Part shown: positions 12,504 through 20,043 of the stretch, one piece after another
Layout: the number at the start of each line of letters is the position of its first letter
Numbering within the stretch: the first letter of the stretch is position 1
Assembly: GCA_046723645.1 (NCBI GenBank)
Contig: JBKOUY010000127.1
Location: forward strand, 1-20,197
Direction of reading: 5' to 3'
Length of the DNA stretch: 20,197 bases
Source: DASQUK01 sp046723645
GTDB lineage: Bacteria; Actinomycetota; Acidimicrobiia; Acidimicrobiales; VFJN01
Program-made: the position numbers and the translations under genes
Notes under the pieces: model-generated
Seen by the model: the letters and a program-made list of their open reading frames with translations, nothing else
Databases searched by the model: none
Told to the model about the DNA's origin: nothing

Positions 12504-14534
12504 TCAGTTCTCATCGGCAGCCGGGCGTCCGGCAACTTCACGGCGCACGTACTCGTCGCGGTTGAGCCGGTCCGGCCGAGTGCGTTTGCGCGTCGGAGGA
12601 GTGCCGCGAACGCGCTGATAGCCGCCGAAGTCCATCTCGATGGCGCCCTCGCCGCCTGTCAGGCCCGGCAGATGGCGTTTCAAGTCCTGAACTCTTGCGG
12701 CAGGCACGCGCGCTTCAATGACCATCAGAGGACCTCTCGTGGTTTGGCTCTCGACCGCTCCGGCCAGTGTCGCGACCTCGGCGAGCACGGGGCCGACTGA
12801 CTCGGTGGGAAGCTCGATCGTGACGCGCATGATCGGCTCCCACACGGTCGTCGTCGCATTCGCCAGCGCGCGTACCAGCACCAAGGCAGTCAGGTGGCGA
12901 AAATGAGCGGCCGTGGTGCGGGATGTCCGACCGACGGGCTTGGTAGGTCCGTCCCCGATGTAGTAGGCGCAGTCGGTCATGGTCACGACGCAGTCGGTGA
13001 CCTGCCATCCGAAGAGGCCCTCCTGGAGCGTTCGGTCGACGTACTCCCTCATGGCGTCGGTGAACTTCTGGGCGGTCTTGTAGATGTAGAGCGGTATGAG
13101 GTTCGGGTCCACGAGTAGCTGGAACTCGACACCGCTGCCGGCCGGGGCGGGCTCGATCCGCAAGCCGACGGTGGCGGAGAACGGATGGGTTACCGCTTGA
13201 AGGGTCTCGACGTGTTCACCTGTGCGCCGCGGACGCTCGATGTAGATCGTCGTCGTTTCGCGAAAGGTGGCGTCTATGCCGTAATCGGCGGCCAGTGTTG
13301 CCTGGATGACTTCCTTCTGGACCTCGCCGTACAGTGACACCCAGATTTCTTGCCGCGCGGGATCCCGCCGCAAGTTGATCAGCGGGTCCTGCTCGGCGAG
13401 CTGAGACAGTGCGAGTGTCAGCCGAGCGCCGTCGCCGCGGTCGACGGGAACGACCACCGACTCCAAGGCGGGCGGGGCGAACTGGCTTTGGACGAGACGG
13501 TTCGGCGGCGCGCCGATTGCGTCGCCGACTTGGACCTCACGAAGCCCGTGGAGCTTGGCGATTTGGCCCGCCACCGCGGCCTCCGAGCGAGCCATCGAAC
13601 CGGCGTCGAAGACTTCGATCGCCGTCACCTTGCCTCGTCGAAGTCGGCCAGGTCTGCCGAACGTGGTGGCATGGCGCGCTCGTAGGGCGCCGGACACGAT
13701 GGCGGCGTAGGCGACTCGCTCACCCGCGACCGTTCGCTCGATCTTGAAGACGAGCCCGCCGAGCGGCCCGTCGACGTCCCGCTCGGCGGGTGTCAACAGC
13801 TCCACGACGCCCGCCTTCAAGGCGTCGACGCCGGCTCCCGTGAGCGCGGAACCAGCGAAGATGGGGTGAATCACTGCGCGCCTCGTCTGTGCGACGAGTT
13901 CGTCATGTAGGCGCCGATACGGCGGCACGCCGTCGCGCTGAACGTATGCATCAAGGATCGAGTCGCTTTGGACCGCAAGGGTCTCCACGAGTGTCTCGAG
14001 GACTGCCTCGTTGCTGCCATCCCACGGTGTGAACACAGCCGTCCGCGTGCCGAGCTCGCGAGTGCAACCCATCGGGATGATCGCCGACGTCAGTCGCTCA
14101 GAGATGTCGTGTAGGACAGCGTCGTAGTCAGCGCCACGACGGTCGATCTTGTTCACAAAGAACACCGTCGGCACGTTCAGCCTTCGCAGCACGCGCATGA
14201 GGATGCGCGTCTGCGGCTGCACACGCTCGACCGCCGAGATGACCAAGACAGCGCCGTCGAGTACACCGAGGGCGCGTTCAACCTCGGCGATGAAGTCGGG
14301 GTGGCCCGGAGTATCGATGAGGTTGACGACGACGCCCCCAACCGCGAACGACACGACTGCAGCCTTGATCGTGATGCCACGCGCTCGTTCAACATCGAGA
14401 GTGTCGGTCTGGGTGGTTCCAGCGTCGACACTGCCGACCTGTTCGATGACCCCGGCTGAGTAAAGCAGACGCTCTGTCAGCGTCGTCTTGCCGGCATCAA
14501 CATGAGCCAGGATCCCAAGGTTCAGCGTTCGCAT
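12504..14534 (-). CDS. Tetracycline resistance ribosomal protection protein, Tet(M)/Otr(A) type
   Basis: EF-G-like GTPase that binds the ribosome and displaces tetracycline. It has 676 residues (Tet(M) 639, Otr(A) about 660). The GTPase motifs are G1 AHVDAGKT at 10-17, RGITI at 52-56, DTPGH at 74-78, NKID at 128-131 and a GSAL G5 at 228-231. The family-specific parts read NLGILAHVDAGKTTLTERLL and, in domain IV, LFGWQVTDCVVTMTDCAYYI. The tip loop after YY (525-545) is about 11 residues longer than in Tet(M). These features separate it from housekeeping EF-G, which is longer and lacks this wording. The start has GAAGGAG a few bases upstream, but that site is buried in a hairpin (14541-14576) and overlapped by a leader ORF. 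GC is lower than in the first 10 kb (two hand-counted 60-base lines gave 37 and 40 G/C, against 50 in a line at 3001-3060), compatible with transfer. Actual resistance is inferred. Confidence 0.92.
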   Translation of the reverse strand: MRTLNLGILAHVDAGKTTLTERLLYSAGVIEQVGSVDAGTTQTDTLDVERARGITIKAAVVSFAVGGVVVNLIDTPGHPDFIAEVERALGVLDGAVLVISAVERVQPQTRILMRVLRRLNVPTVFFVNKIDRRGADYDAVLHDISERLTSAIIPMGCTRELGTRTAVFTPWDGSNEAVLETLVETLAVQSDSILDAYVQRDGVPPYRRLHDELVAQTRRAVIHPIFAGSALTGAGVDALKAGVVELLTPAERDVDGPLGGLVFKIERTVAGERVAYAAIVSGALRARHATTFGRPGRLRRGKVTAIEVFDAGSMARSEAAVAGQIAKLHGLREVQVGDAIGAPPNRLVQSQFAPPALESVVVPVDRGDGARLTLALSQLAEQDPLINLRRDPARQEIWVSLYGEVQKEVIQATLAADYGIDATFRETTTIYIERPRRTGEHVETLQAVTHPFSATVGLRIEPAPAGSGVEFQLLVDPNLIPLYIYKTAQKFTDAMREYVDRTLQEGLFGWQVTDCVVTMTDCAYYIGDGPTKPVGRTSRTTAAHFRHLTALVLVRALANATTTVWEPIMRVTIELPTESVGPVLAEVATLAGAVESQTTRGPLMVIEARVPAARVQDLKRHLPGLTGGEGAIEMDFGGYQRVRGTPPTRKRTRPDRLNRDEYVRREVAGRPAADEN

Positions 14535-14586
14535 GCATCTCCTTCACGCTCGCAACACGACGAATGGGCGTGAAGGTGTTTCGCAT
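14497..14586 (-). CDS. Leader peptide of the ribosomal protection gene (29 codons)
   Basis: A short ORF starting MRNTFTPIRRVASVKE, with AGGGAGG six bases before its ATG, the best Shine-Dalgarno in this region. It runs through the start codon of the ribosomal protection gene in another frame and ends at TGA (14499-14497), 36 bases inside that gene. Codons 4 to 7 form one arm of the hairpin that hides the downstream ribosome binding site, so translation of the leader should expose it. It resembles in layout the leader peptides of inducible ribosome-targeting resistance genes, although the peptide itself is not recognised. Existence of the peptide is inference. Confidence 0.55.
   Translation of the reverse strand: MRNTFTPIRRVASVKEMHANAEPWDPGSC
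14541..14576 (-). promoter_or_regulatory. Hairpin sequestering the ribosomal protection gene's ribosome binding site
   Basis: In the minus-strand RNA CCTTCACGC (14576-14568) pairs perfectly with GCGTGAAGG (14549-14541) around an 18-base loop. The 3' arm contains the GAAGG of the resistance gene's GAAGGAG; the 5' arm lies within codons 4-7 of the leader ORF. The layout is that of a translational attenuator. Confidence 0.6.
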
Positions 14587-14887
14587 GTCGCTCCTCCCTT
14601 GGATCAGAGGCTCGTTCTACCAGAGGCTGGCAGAGGTGTTCGTGCCCATTTCCGAGAACCCGGAGCTGCGTCCGAGGGTCGGGCGCGTCGAAGTGCCCTT
14701 GCGTTGGTCGTCGGCGTGTACATCCCAGGCCGCCAGTTCGAGCGTCAGGCCAAGAACGCGGGTCGGGCGGTGCACTTCGAGCTGACCGGAAACGAGGCGA
14801 ACATCGCGGTCGCTCTCGGCCACGGCGTCTTCCAACCCTTGGCTCGATCGAACGACACGGCGCGAGATCCGCCGGATCTGGCGCCGG
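14587..14887. other. Upstream region of the ribosomal protection gene, no gene seen
   Basis: No frame looks coding. CAGAGG occurs at 14605, 14621 and 14631 (the first two as CAGAGGCT), a possible operator or promoter-proximal element upstream of the leader Shine-Dalgarno. TAGAAC (14619-14614, minus strand) is a weak -10 candidate. Confidence 0.45.
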
Positions 14888-15415
14888 TCAGATCGCGAAG
14901 GCGTCCGGCTGACTGCGCACGAAGTGGATACGGTCGGCGTCGTGTTCCGTGATGCGGTCGTCGAATTCGGGCAAGGCGGACACTGCGTAGGACCCCATGA
15001 ACGTCTCGATCCTTCCGTCACGTAGAGATTGCCGCCATGAGGCTTCACGCTCCGCGAGCGGGGCGACTACGTCTCGGATCACGGCCGCTTGGTCATCGAG
15101 GCCGAGGAGGCGGTACCCGTCCAACACCAGGCCGAGTAGTTCCGGCTCTGGGTTGTTGAAGAAGTACTGATGGAGACCGCCGTTCATGACCTCCCATTCG
15201 AACAGTCGTGTCGCGAAGTACGCCCGCTGTGGCTCGGGAAGGGCGCGAACGGCACTGGCCAGGCCCAGGTCGGAACTCGTGGGGTCTGCATCCACGACGC
15301 TGCAGAGACGTGTCCACAGCCAGCCATCAAGATCGTCATCGGGAAGGGAGGCGATGTCTTCGATAGCCAACGCGGTGGATTGCCACCGTCGCAGCCTCTC
15401 GCGATAGTCCGACAT
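14888..15415 (-). CDS. DUF4375-type protein
   Basis: Soluble protein of 175 residues. The central FATRLFEWEVMNGGLHQYFF followed by NNPEPELLGLVLDGYRLLG matches the signature of DUF4375 (DMP19-like) proteins, in which an E-x-x-NGG-x-x-Q-x-FxN core is conserved. These are helical proteins of unknown biochemical role, often found near immunity or accessory genes. The C-terminal half (PLAEREASWRQSLRDGRIET and then ALPEFDDRITEHDADRIHFV) looks like the usual extension in which a small second part folds against the core. There is no signal peptide. It precedes the ribosomal protection gene by about 300 bases, so cotranscription is uncertain. The function cannot be inferred. Confidence 0.8.
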   Translation of the reverse strand: MSDYRERLRRWQSTALAIEDIASLPDDDLDGWLWTRLCSVVDADPTSSDLGLASAVRALPEPQRAYFATRLFEWEVMNGGLHQYFFNNPEPELLGLVLDGYRLLGLDDQAAVIRDVVAPLAEREASWRQSLRDGRIETFMGSYAVSALPEFDDRITEHDADRIHFVRSQPDAFAI

Positions 15416-15536
15416 GAGCGCATATTGCCCGAACCGAGCGACTCCCTACCCCGGATCCCCGATACAGCACGCCGACAGACGAGCTCGGCAGTGGCCAGCG
15501 GGGTGATGGTGCCGTCGCGGGGGTCGAATCCGTGGC

Positions 15537-16340
15537 TCAGGTGTTGTGAGCGGCGGTGAACTCCAGGATCGCGTCGGCGAAGGACGACGGTTCGAAGGCG
15601 AAGCCGAGATGTCGCTGCCTGGGCAGGCCGTGGAGCTGCGCGTTTGGGAGCAGGTCGGGGACCTCGACGGGGCTCGGGAACATCGGCGCGTCCGTCTGCT
15701 CTCCGTAGAGGTAGAGGGTGGGGACGTCGGGTGGGTCGAATCCGACCAGCCAGTCGGGACCATCGCGCAGGGCGGAGCGCATTTCGCGCGGAACCAGGCG
15801 GACGCCGGCCCGCATCCTCGCCCACACCGGCTCCAGGGCCTGTAGCGCCTGCACCTCCTCGTCGACTATGCCGGCGAATGGCAGGAACAGCTCCAAGGCC
15901 CGGTCGGGATGGCCGGCGTCGAGCGCTGTCTCCATCTCGTCGATGAGGCCGTACACGAAGCTGCCGTCGAGACGGTCGATCAGCGGCAGCTCGTAGAGGA
16001 CGAGTGACCGCAGCGAAGGTGCCCCGGTGGCGGCCAGTAACGCGTAGAACGCACCACCGGAGTGGCCGAACAGGTGGGCACCGTCGCCTGCCGCTGAGAG
16101 GACGGCCAATACGTCTTCCACCTCTCGGTGGTAGGTGTAATCGGCCCCGTCGGCACTGCCGCCGCGACCCCGGCGAGAGTAGACCCAGACCGAGTGCCGC
16201 GCGGCGAGCAGTCCGTCGATGAGGGCGAAGGTGTCCACATCGCCAACGGCGCCGTGGACGAGCACGATGGGCGAACCCTGACCGGTGCAGCGGACCGCCA
16301 GCTCGGTGCCATCGGCGGACGTGAGCGTCATCTCCCTCAT
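15537..16340 (-). CDS. Alpha/beta hydrolase
   Basis: Cytoplasmic alpha/beta-hydrolase-fold enzyme of 267 residues. It begins MREMTLTSADGTELAVRCTG, has the oxyanion strand PIVLVHGAVGD (24-34), the nucleophile elbow LFGHSGGAF with Ser94, Asp218 in YLYGEQTDAPMF and His244 in RQRHLGF: a complete catalytic triad. A cap region lies between about 120 and 195. The ATG at 16340 shares its A with the TGA of the FAD monooxygenase (TGATG), so the two are translationally coupled and probably act on the same compound; an in-frame ATG at 16331 is possible. An open frame continues upstream inside the monooxygenase gene but is antisense-like in composition. It could be an esterase, lactonase or C-C hydrolase; the substrate is unknown. 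Confidence 0.9.
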   Translation of the reverse strand: MREMTLTSADGTELAVRCTGQGSPIVLVHGAVGDVDTFALIDGLLAARHSVWVYSRRGRGGSADGADYTYHREVEDVLAVLSAAGDGAHLFGHSGGAFYALLAATGAPSLRSLVLYELPLIDRLDGSFVYGLIDEMETALDAGHPDRALELFLPFAGIVDEEVQALQALEPVWARMRAGVRLVPREMRSALRDGPDWLVGFDPPDVPTLYLYGEQTDAPMFPSPVEVPDLLPNAQLHGLPRQRHLGFAFEPSSFADAILEFTAAHNT

Positions 16341-17752
16341 CACGGCGAGGCTGGTGTCGTCGTCGTGTCCCGGGTGCGCTCGCGACGGTTGCGTAGCCTC
16401 TCTCGGGGGGCGGAGCTTCGACTCCCAATGAACACCCGCGAGACGATGCGTGGACGCATCAGGTGCTGGGGCGGTGTGACCATCCCGTTCACCGCCATGA
16501 ATGCCTTGGCCACCACGGGATCGCGGTGGGCCACCCGCAGGAGGCGGTTGATGTAGGCGTTCATGAGCCGCCACCGGGCCGGCCGTGGTCCCTCGACCGG
16601 CGGGTAACCAAGGTCGGCGCCGGTGGCCATCGTCCACGCCGCGTCGATGGTTGGTCTCGTGTACTGGAAGAGGCGGGGGCCCACCCCGTCCAGTCCGTGC
16701 AGGTCGAGGACCTGGCCGAGCGCCCTCGCTTCCCCGATGGCCACACTCATCCCCTGGGCGTAGACGGGGTTCAAGGAACACATCGCGTCCCCCGTCACGA
16801 CATAGCGGTCGGGGAAGCGCCGCAGGCGGTCGTACCGGCGGCGGACATAGCTGGGGAAGCCCCCGGTAGACGGCTCCCCAAGGGGCTCCGCCGAGGCGAC
16901 GACGTCGTGGACGTCACCCACCCACAGGGTGCGTGCGTACTCGACGAATCCATCCAGGTCGAACGGCGGCCGTTCTCCCATTAGACCGACGAGGGTCACT
17001 AGCCACCGGTCGCCCTCGACGGCCAGCAGCGCTCCACCGCGGCGGTCCCCTGGCGGGATCGTCACCACGACTGCCTGGCAGCCCTCGAGATCGCCTCGCT
17101 CCCGACGGAACAGGCGGGTGGTGTAGTGCACCCCGACCTGAAGCCGCTCCTCATCGGGCGATCGGTAGCCGAGGTCGGTCAGCCATTGTGGGGAGCGTGA
17201 GCTGCGACCGGTCGCGTCCACGACGAGGTCTCCGGCCAAGGTGTCCTCCGTGTTGGAGTCCCGCGACCCGAGTCGTACGCCGGTCACTCGAGACCGGTCC
17301 GGGGTGGTCAGCAGCCCGCGGGCGTCCTGGCCTTCGAGGAACCGGACCGCTGGCTGTGCCCGCACCCGGGCACGCACGACCGACTCGAGGAGGGGCCTGG
17401 TCGCGCTGACGATGACGAGGTCGGCGTCATCGAGCCGCAGGCTCCCGCCCGCGATGTGGAAGCGAACCTGCGTGGTGTCAATCACCCGGGCGCCTCGCGC
17501 CCGCAGGTCGTCAAGGATCCCAGGGAGCAGCTCCGCCAGGCCCACCCGTCCAGCGGGCAGCAAGATGTGAAGGTGGCGGCCCTGGGGGACGCCTCTGCGG
17601 CATGTATCGGCCCGCCGCAGGCTGTCACGCTCGACGATAGTCACTCGGTGGAAACGCTCGGCCAGGGACGCCGCGGCCGCCAATCCCGCCAGGCTGCCGC
17701 CCAACACAACCGCGTTCTCGCCCACCTGAGTGGACACCGACGTCGTCTCCAT
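16340..17752 (-). CDS. FAD-dependent monooxygenase / oxidoreductase
   Basis: Flavoprotein of 470 residues in the p-hydroxybenzoate hydroxylase or geranylgeranyl reductase-like superfamily. The N-terminal dinucleotide-binding fold is AVVLGGSLAGLAAAASLAER (GGSLAG at 18-23), ending in the acidic ERD that contacts ribose. VVDATGRSSRSP at 177-188 and GDAMCSLNPVYAQGMSVA at 321-338 (GD motif for FAD phosphates and the following helix) are both present. The GRHLHILLPAGR segment near 58-69 is typical of a subgroup found with actinobacterial secondary metabolism. A C-terminal Arg/Thr-rich tail follows. It is not Tet(X)-like in wording. The gene is coupled to the hydrolase and lies 98 bases behind the LuxR regulator. 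The reaction (hydroxylation, epoxidation or reduction) cannot be told. Confidence 0.88.
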   Translation of the reverse strand: METTSVSTQVGENAVVLGGSLAGLAAAASLAERFHRVTIVERDSLRRADTCRRGVPQGRHLHILLPAGRVGLAELLPGILDDLRARGARVIDTTQVRFHIAGGSLRLDDADLVIVSATRPLLESVVRARVRAQPAVRFLEGQDARGLLTTPDRSRVTGVRLGSRDSNTEDTLAGDLVVDATGRSSRSPQWLTDLGYRSPDEERLQVGVHYTTRLFRRERGDLEGCQAVVVTIPPGDRRGGALLAVEGDRWLVTLVGLMGERPPFDLDGFVEYARTLWVGDVHDVVASAEPLGEPSTGGFPSYVRRRYDRLRRFPDRYVVTGDAMCSLNPVYAQGMSVAIGEARALGQVLDLHGLDGVGPRLFQYTRPTIDAAWTMATGADLGYPPVEGPRPARWRLMNAYINRLLRVAHRDPVVAKAFMAVNGMVTPPQHLMRPRIVSRVFIGSRSSAPRERLRNRRERTRDTTTTPASP

Positions 17753-17850
17753 GTCGCCGAGAATGGACGAACCAGGCGCGTCGCCGCATCGCCCGGATCC
17801 ACCAACCTTCGTCTGGACCCCGCGTGGTCATTTCTAACCACGCCGGCGGG

Positions 17851-19476
17851 TCAGACCAGATCGTGTTCGAACGCGAATGCCCCGGCAGCGGTGCGAGAGG
17901 AGACGCCCAGCTTGGTGAGGATGTTCTGCACGTGTCGGGCGACGGTGTGCTCGCTGATGACCAGTGCGGCCGCGATCTCGCGGTTGGTCTTGCCCCTCGC
18001 TACGAGTGCCAAGACCTCGACCTCGCGCCCGGTCAGCCCCATCGGAGCCTTGGGTCCTGCGGTTGGCGAGAGCGCCTCGACTCGGGCGAGATCGGGCGCC
18101 GCGCCGAGTCGCTGGAAGATCGAGCGCGCCATATCCAGCTCCATGGCTGCGGTGTGGGGGTCACCCAGCTGCCGGCACGCCAACCCGATCAGCACGCTGA
18201 CCCGAGCGGCTTCGTACGGCGCGTCCAACTCGCGCCAGGCCGCCCACGCCCGGCGCAGCACGACCAGCGCGGCGCTGGCGTCGCCTTGGCCGAGGAGGAC
18301 AGCCCCGGTTGTGTGATCGGAGGTGGCATGCAACAACGGGGCGCCGAGGTCGTCGGCGATCATCGCGAGCTCATCGGCGGCGGCGGCGGCCGCACCTAGG
18401 TCGTGGGCGACCAACATGATCTCGACGAACGGGGCGAGCACCTTGGCCTTGATCACCCGGACGTGCGCTTCGTCCACCACCCGGCGGATCGCCACCGCCG
18501 CCGCGTCGACCTGGCCCTGGGCGAGCCGCAGCATTGCCAGGCCCGGCTGCGGTTCTCGCCCCCACTGGCCGGCCTCACGATACGCATTCTCGGCCTTCGC
18601 GAACTCGCCGCGGAGCCGGTACAGCTCGGCCTGCTGGTAGAACGCCATCCCGACCGCCGCTTGGCCAGAGAGCCGCTCGCTGGCCCGTTGCGCTTCGTTT
18701 GCGGCCTCCGCCCACGCGCCATGAACCCGCAGGATCTCGGCTCGGTACACCAGGCACTGACCTCGGTACGGCACCAGGCCGGGTTGCGAATCACACCAAC
18801 GCGTCAGCGCCGCCGTCCACTCCCGGGCCCGCCGCAGATCGAAGATCTCTTGGCACGCCTCGATCACCGCGCAGTAGACGAACCCGGCGAAGATCGGCGA
18901 CACCTCCCCGGCCGTCACGGCAACCATGGCCTCGTCGAGCAGGGCCACCCCGTTCGCGGTGTCTCCCATGCGAATCAGAGCGCGGCCCTGACCCGCCCGG
19001 CAATAAGCCGTCAGGTCCACATCCCCGAAGCGGACGCCGATGCCGGCCGCTCGCTCGAAGGTCGCGTGTGTAGTCGCCGGGTCTTGCTCGAAGGACTGAA
19101 GCGCGACGGGCACCAGCAGATATCCCCGTTCCACGCCGTCGTGGTGCGCCTCGTCGAGCAGCCGCTGGGCTCGGGCGAGCCATCCGCCGCCCTGTGCCAT
19201 CTCGCCCCTCAGCAGAAGTCCCTGGGCGAGCCAGCCTGCGCACCGGGCGGCTCTCACCGCATCGCCCTGGCGCAGGGACTCCCGATGGGCGCGCCGCCAT
19301 GCGTCGTCGCTATCGGCGTCGGCGCCAACCAGGTACGCCGCCACCGCCAGCCGCTCCAGGTCCTCCAGTTCGAGGCCCGCCTCCCGATCCGCAGCCGACA
19401 GTTCGGCAAACGCATCCCCCCACGTCGGGCGCCCGAAGAGCTCCCAGCCACGATCCAACGCGTCGGCCACGGGCAT
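17851..19476 (-). CDS. LuxR-family transcriptional regulator with TPR-like repeats
   Basis: A transcription factor of 541 residues. The first about 460 residues are alpha-alpha repeats rich in Ala, Glu and Arg (for example GEFAKAENAYREAGQWGRE and TTHATFERAAGIGVRFGDVD), typical of TPR-type sensor regions. The C-terminal LuxR helix-turn-helix covers 480-541 (GLTGREVEVLALVARGKTNR, then EHTVARHVQNILTKLGVSSR). There is no Walker ATPase, unlike the MalT/LAL group. The ATG at 19476 is chosen because AGGGGAG lies three bases upstream and the remaining upstream frame is antisense to a decayed WD40 gene. It is likely the activator of the downstream FAD monooxygenase-hydrolase pair (same strand, 98 bases away). 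The ligand or partner is unknown. Confidence 0.88.
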   Translation of the reverse strand: MPVADALDRGWELFGRPTWGDAFAELSAADREAGLELEDLERLAVAAYLVGADADSDDAWRRAHRESLRQGDAVRAARCAGWLAQGLLLRGEMAQGGGWLARAQRLLDEAHHDGVERGYLLVPVALQSFEQDPATTHATFERAAGIGVRFGDVDLTAYCRAGQGRALIRMGDTANGVALLDEAMVAVTAGEVSPIFAGFVYCAVIEACQEIFDLRRAREWTAALTRWCDSQPGLVPYRGQCLVYRAEILRVHGAWAEAANEAQRASERLSGQAAVGMAFYQQAELYRLRGEFAKAENAYREAGQWGREPQPGLAMLRLAQGQVDAAAVAIRRVVDEAHVRVIKAKVLAPFVEIMLVAHDLGAAAAAADELAMIADDLGAPLLHATSDHTTGAVLLGQGDASAALVVLRRAWAAWRELDAPYEAARVSVLIGLACRQLGDPHTAAMELDMARSIFQRLGAAPDLARVEALSPTAGPKAPMGLTGREVEVLALVARGKTNREIAAALVISEHTVARHVQNILTKLGVSSRTAAGAFAFEHDLV

Positions 19477-19503
19477 AGTCTCCCCTAGCACGACTTGCCC
19501 GCC

Positions 19504-19519
19504 GACCGGGATGCCGGTC
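19504..19519. promoter_or_regulatory. Inverted repeat upstream of the LuxR gene
   Basis: GACCGG and CCGGTC (19504-19509, 19514-19519) flank GATG, 28 bases before the LuxR start. It may be an operator, possibly autoregulatory. Confidence 0.3.
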
Positions 19520-19639
19520 ACGCACCCCACAACGTGTGCGCCGGACGGGAATCGCTCGTCAACCCAACCAGCAACCCCGGGGTTCTGTGCGCCCGCCAGG
19601 CGCGACAAGTGGCCGGAGATCGTGTTCTTGCCTGGACGG

Positions 19640-19980
19640 GCGGCCGGCTCCAGGGCATCGACCGTCAGCGCCGATGGGCGGACGCTCGCGGTGCTCGGTG
19701 CCGACCAGACGCTGCGCCTGTGCGACGTCGCCAGCCGGACACAGCTCGCCGACGCGATCCCCAGCGGACTCCAAGGTGGCGGCGTCGCCGTCAGCGACGA
19801 CGGGTTGGAAGTCCCGGTGACGACCGACCAGGGCCTCATCCGGTGGATCTCCACCGGGATCACAGGGTCGAGCCGGCCTGCCGTCTTGCCGGCCGGAAAC
19901 TGACCCGTGCCGAGTGGGACCAGTAGCTCAGCGATCTCGCCACCTACCGCCGAACCTGCTACGAACATGCGGTCCAGTGA
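19640..19980 (+). pseudogene. Decayed WD40-repeat protein, C-terminal remnant
   Basis: Plus-strand remnant of a WD40-type protein such as occurs behind SARP or STAND NTPase domains in actinobacteria. One frame reads VSADGRTLAVLGADQTLRLC followed by DVASRTQLADAIPSG (a blade with the GADxTLRLxDV signature) and then VAVSDDGLEVPVTTDQGLIR. The typical end of such proteins continues in another frame, VEPACRLAGRKLTRAEWDQ, where a TAG at 19924-19926 stands where Tyr is usual. The same frame then goes on to DLATYRRTCYEHAVQ and a TGA at 19978. A frameshift (around 19850-19880) and a nonsense change are therefore needed to explain it. No start or Shine-Dalgarno is seen and the upstream part of the gene is missing. 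Confidence 0.65.
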
Positions 19981-20043
19981 CGCCAGCGGCGCGTAGAGCG
20001 ACACCGCGACCCAGGGCATAACCCTCGGCCGTAAGCCACTCAC

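Noticed and set aside
14533..14952. Plus-strand frame upstream of the ribosomal protection gene
   Set aside because: The composition is random-like, without Shine-Dalgarno or recognisable domain, and it overlaps the regulatory leader and the end of the DUF4375 gene.
15516..15535. tRNA T-arm-like sequence GGGTCGAATCC, possible tRNA or att remnant
   Set aside because: The stem does not pair properly, the T-loop has G instead of the conserved T, and no acceptor, anticodon or D arm fits around it.
16340..17752. Tet(X)-like tetracycline-inactivating monooxygenase
   Set aside because: It is an FAD monooxygenase close to a ribosomal protection gene, but its motif wording and 470-residue length do not resemble Tet(X); only the superfamily is supported.
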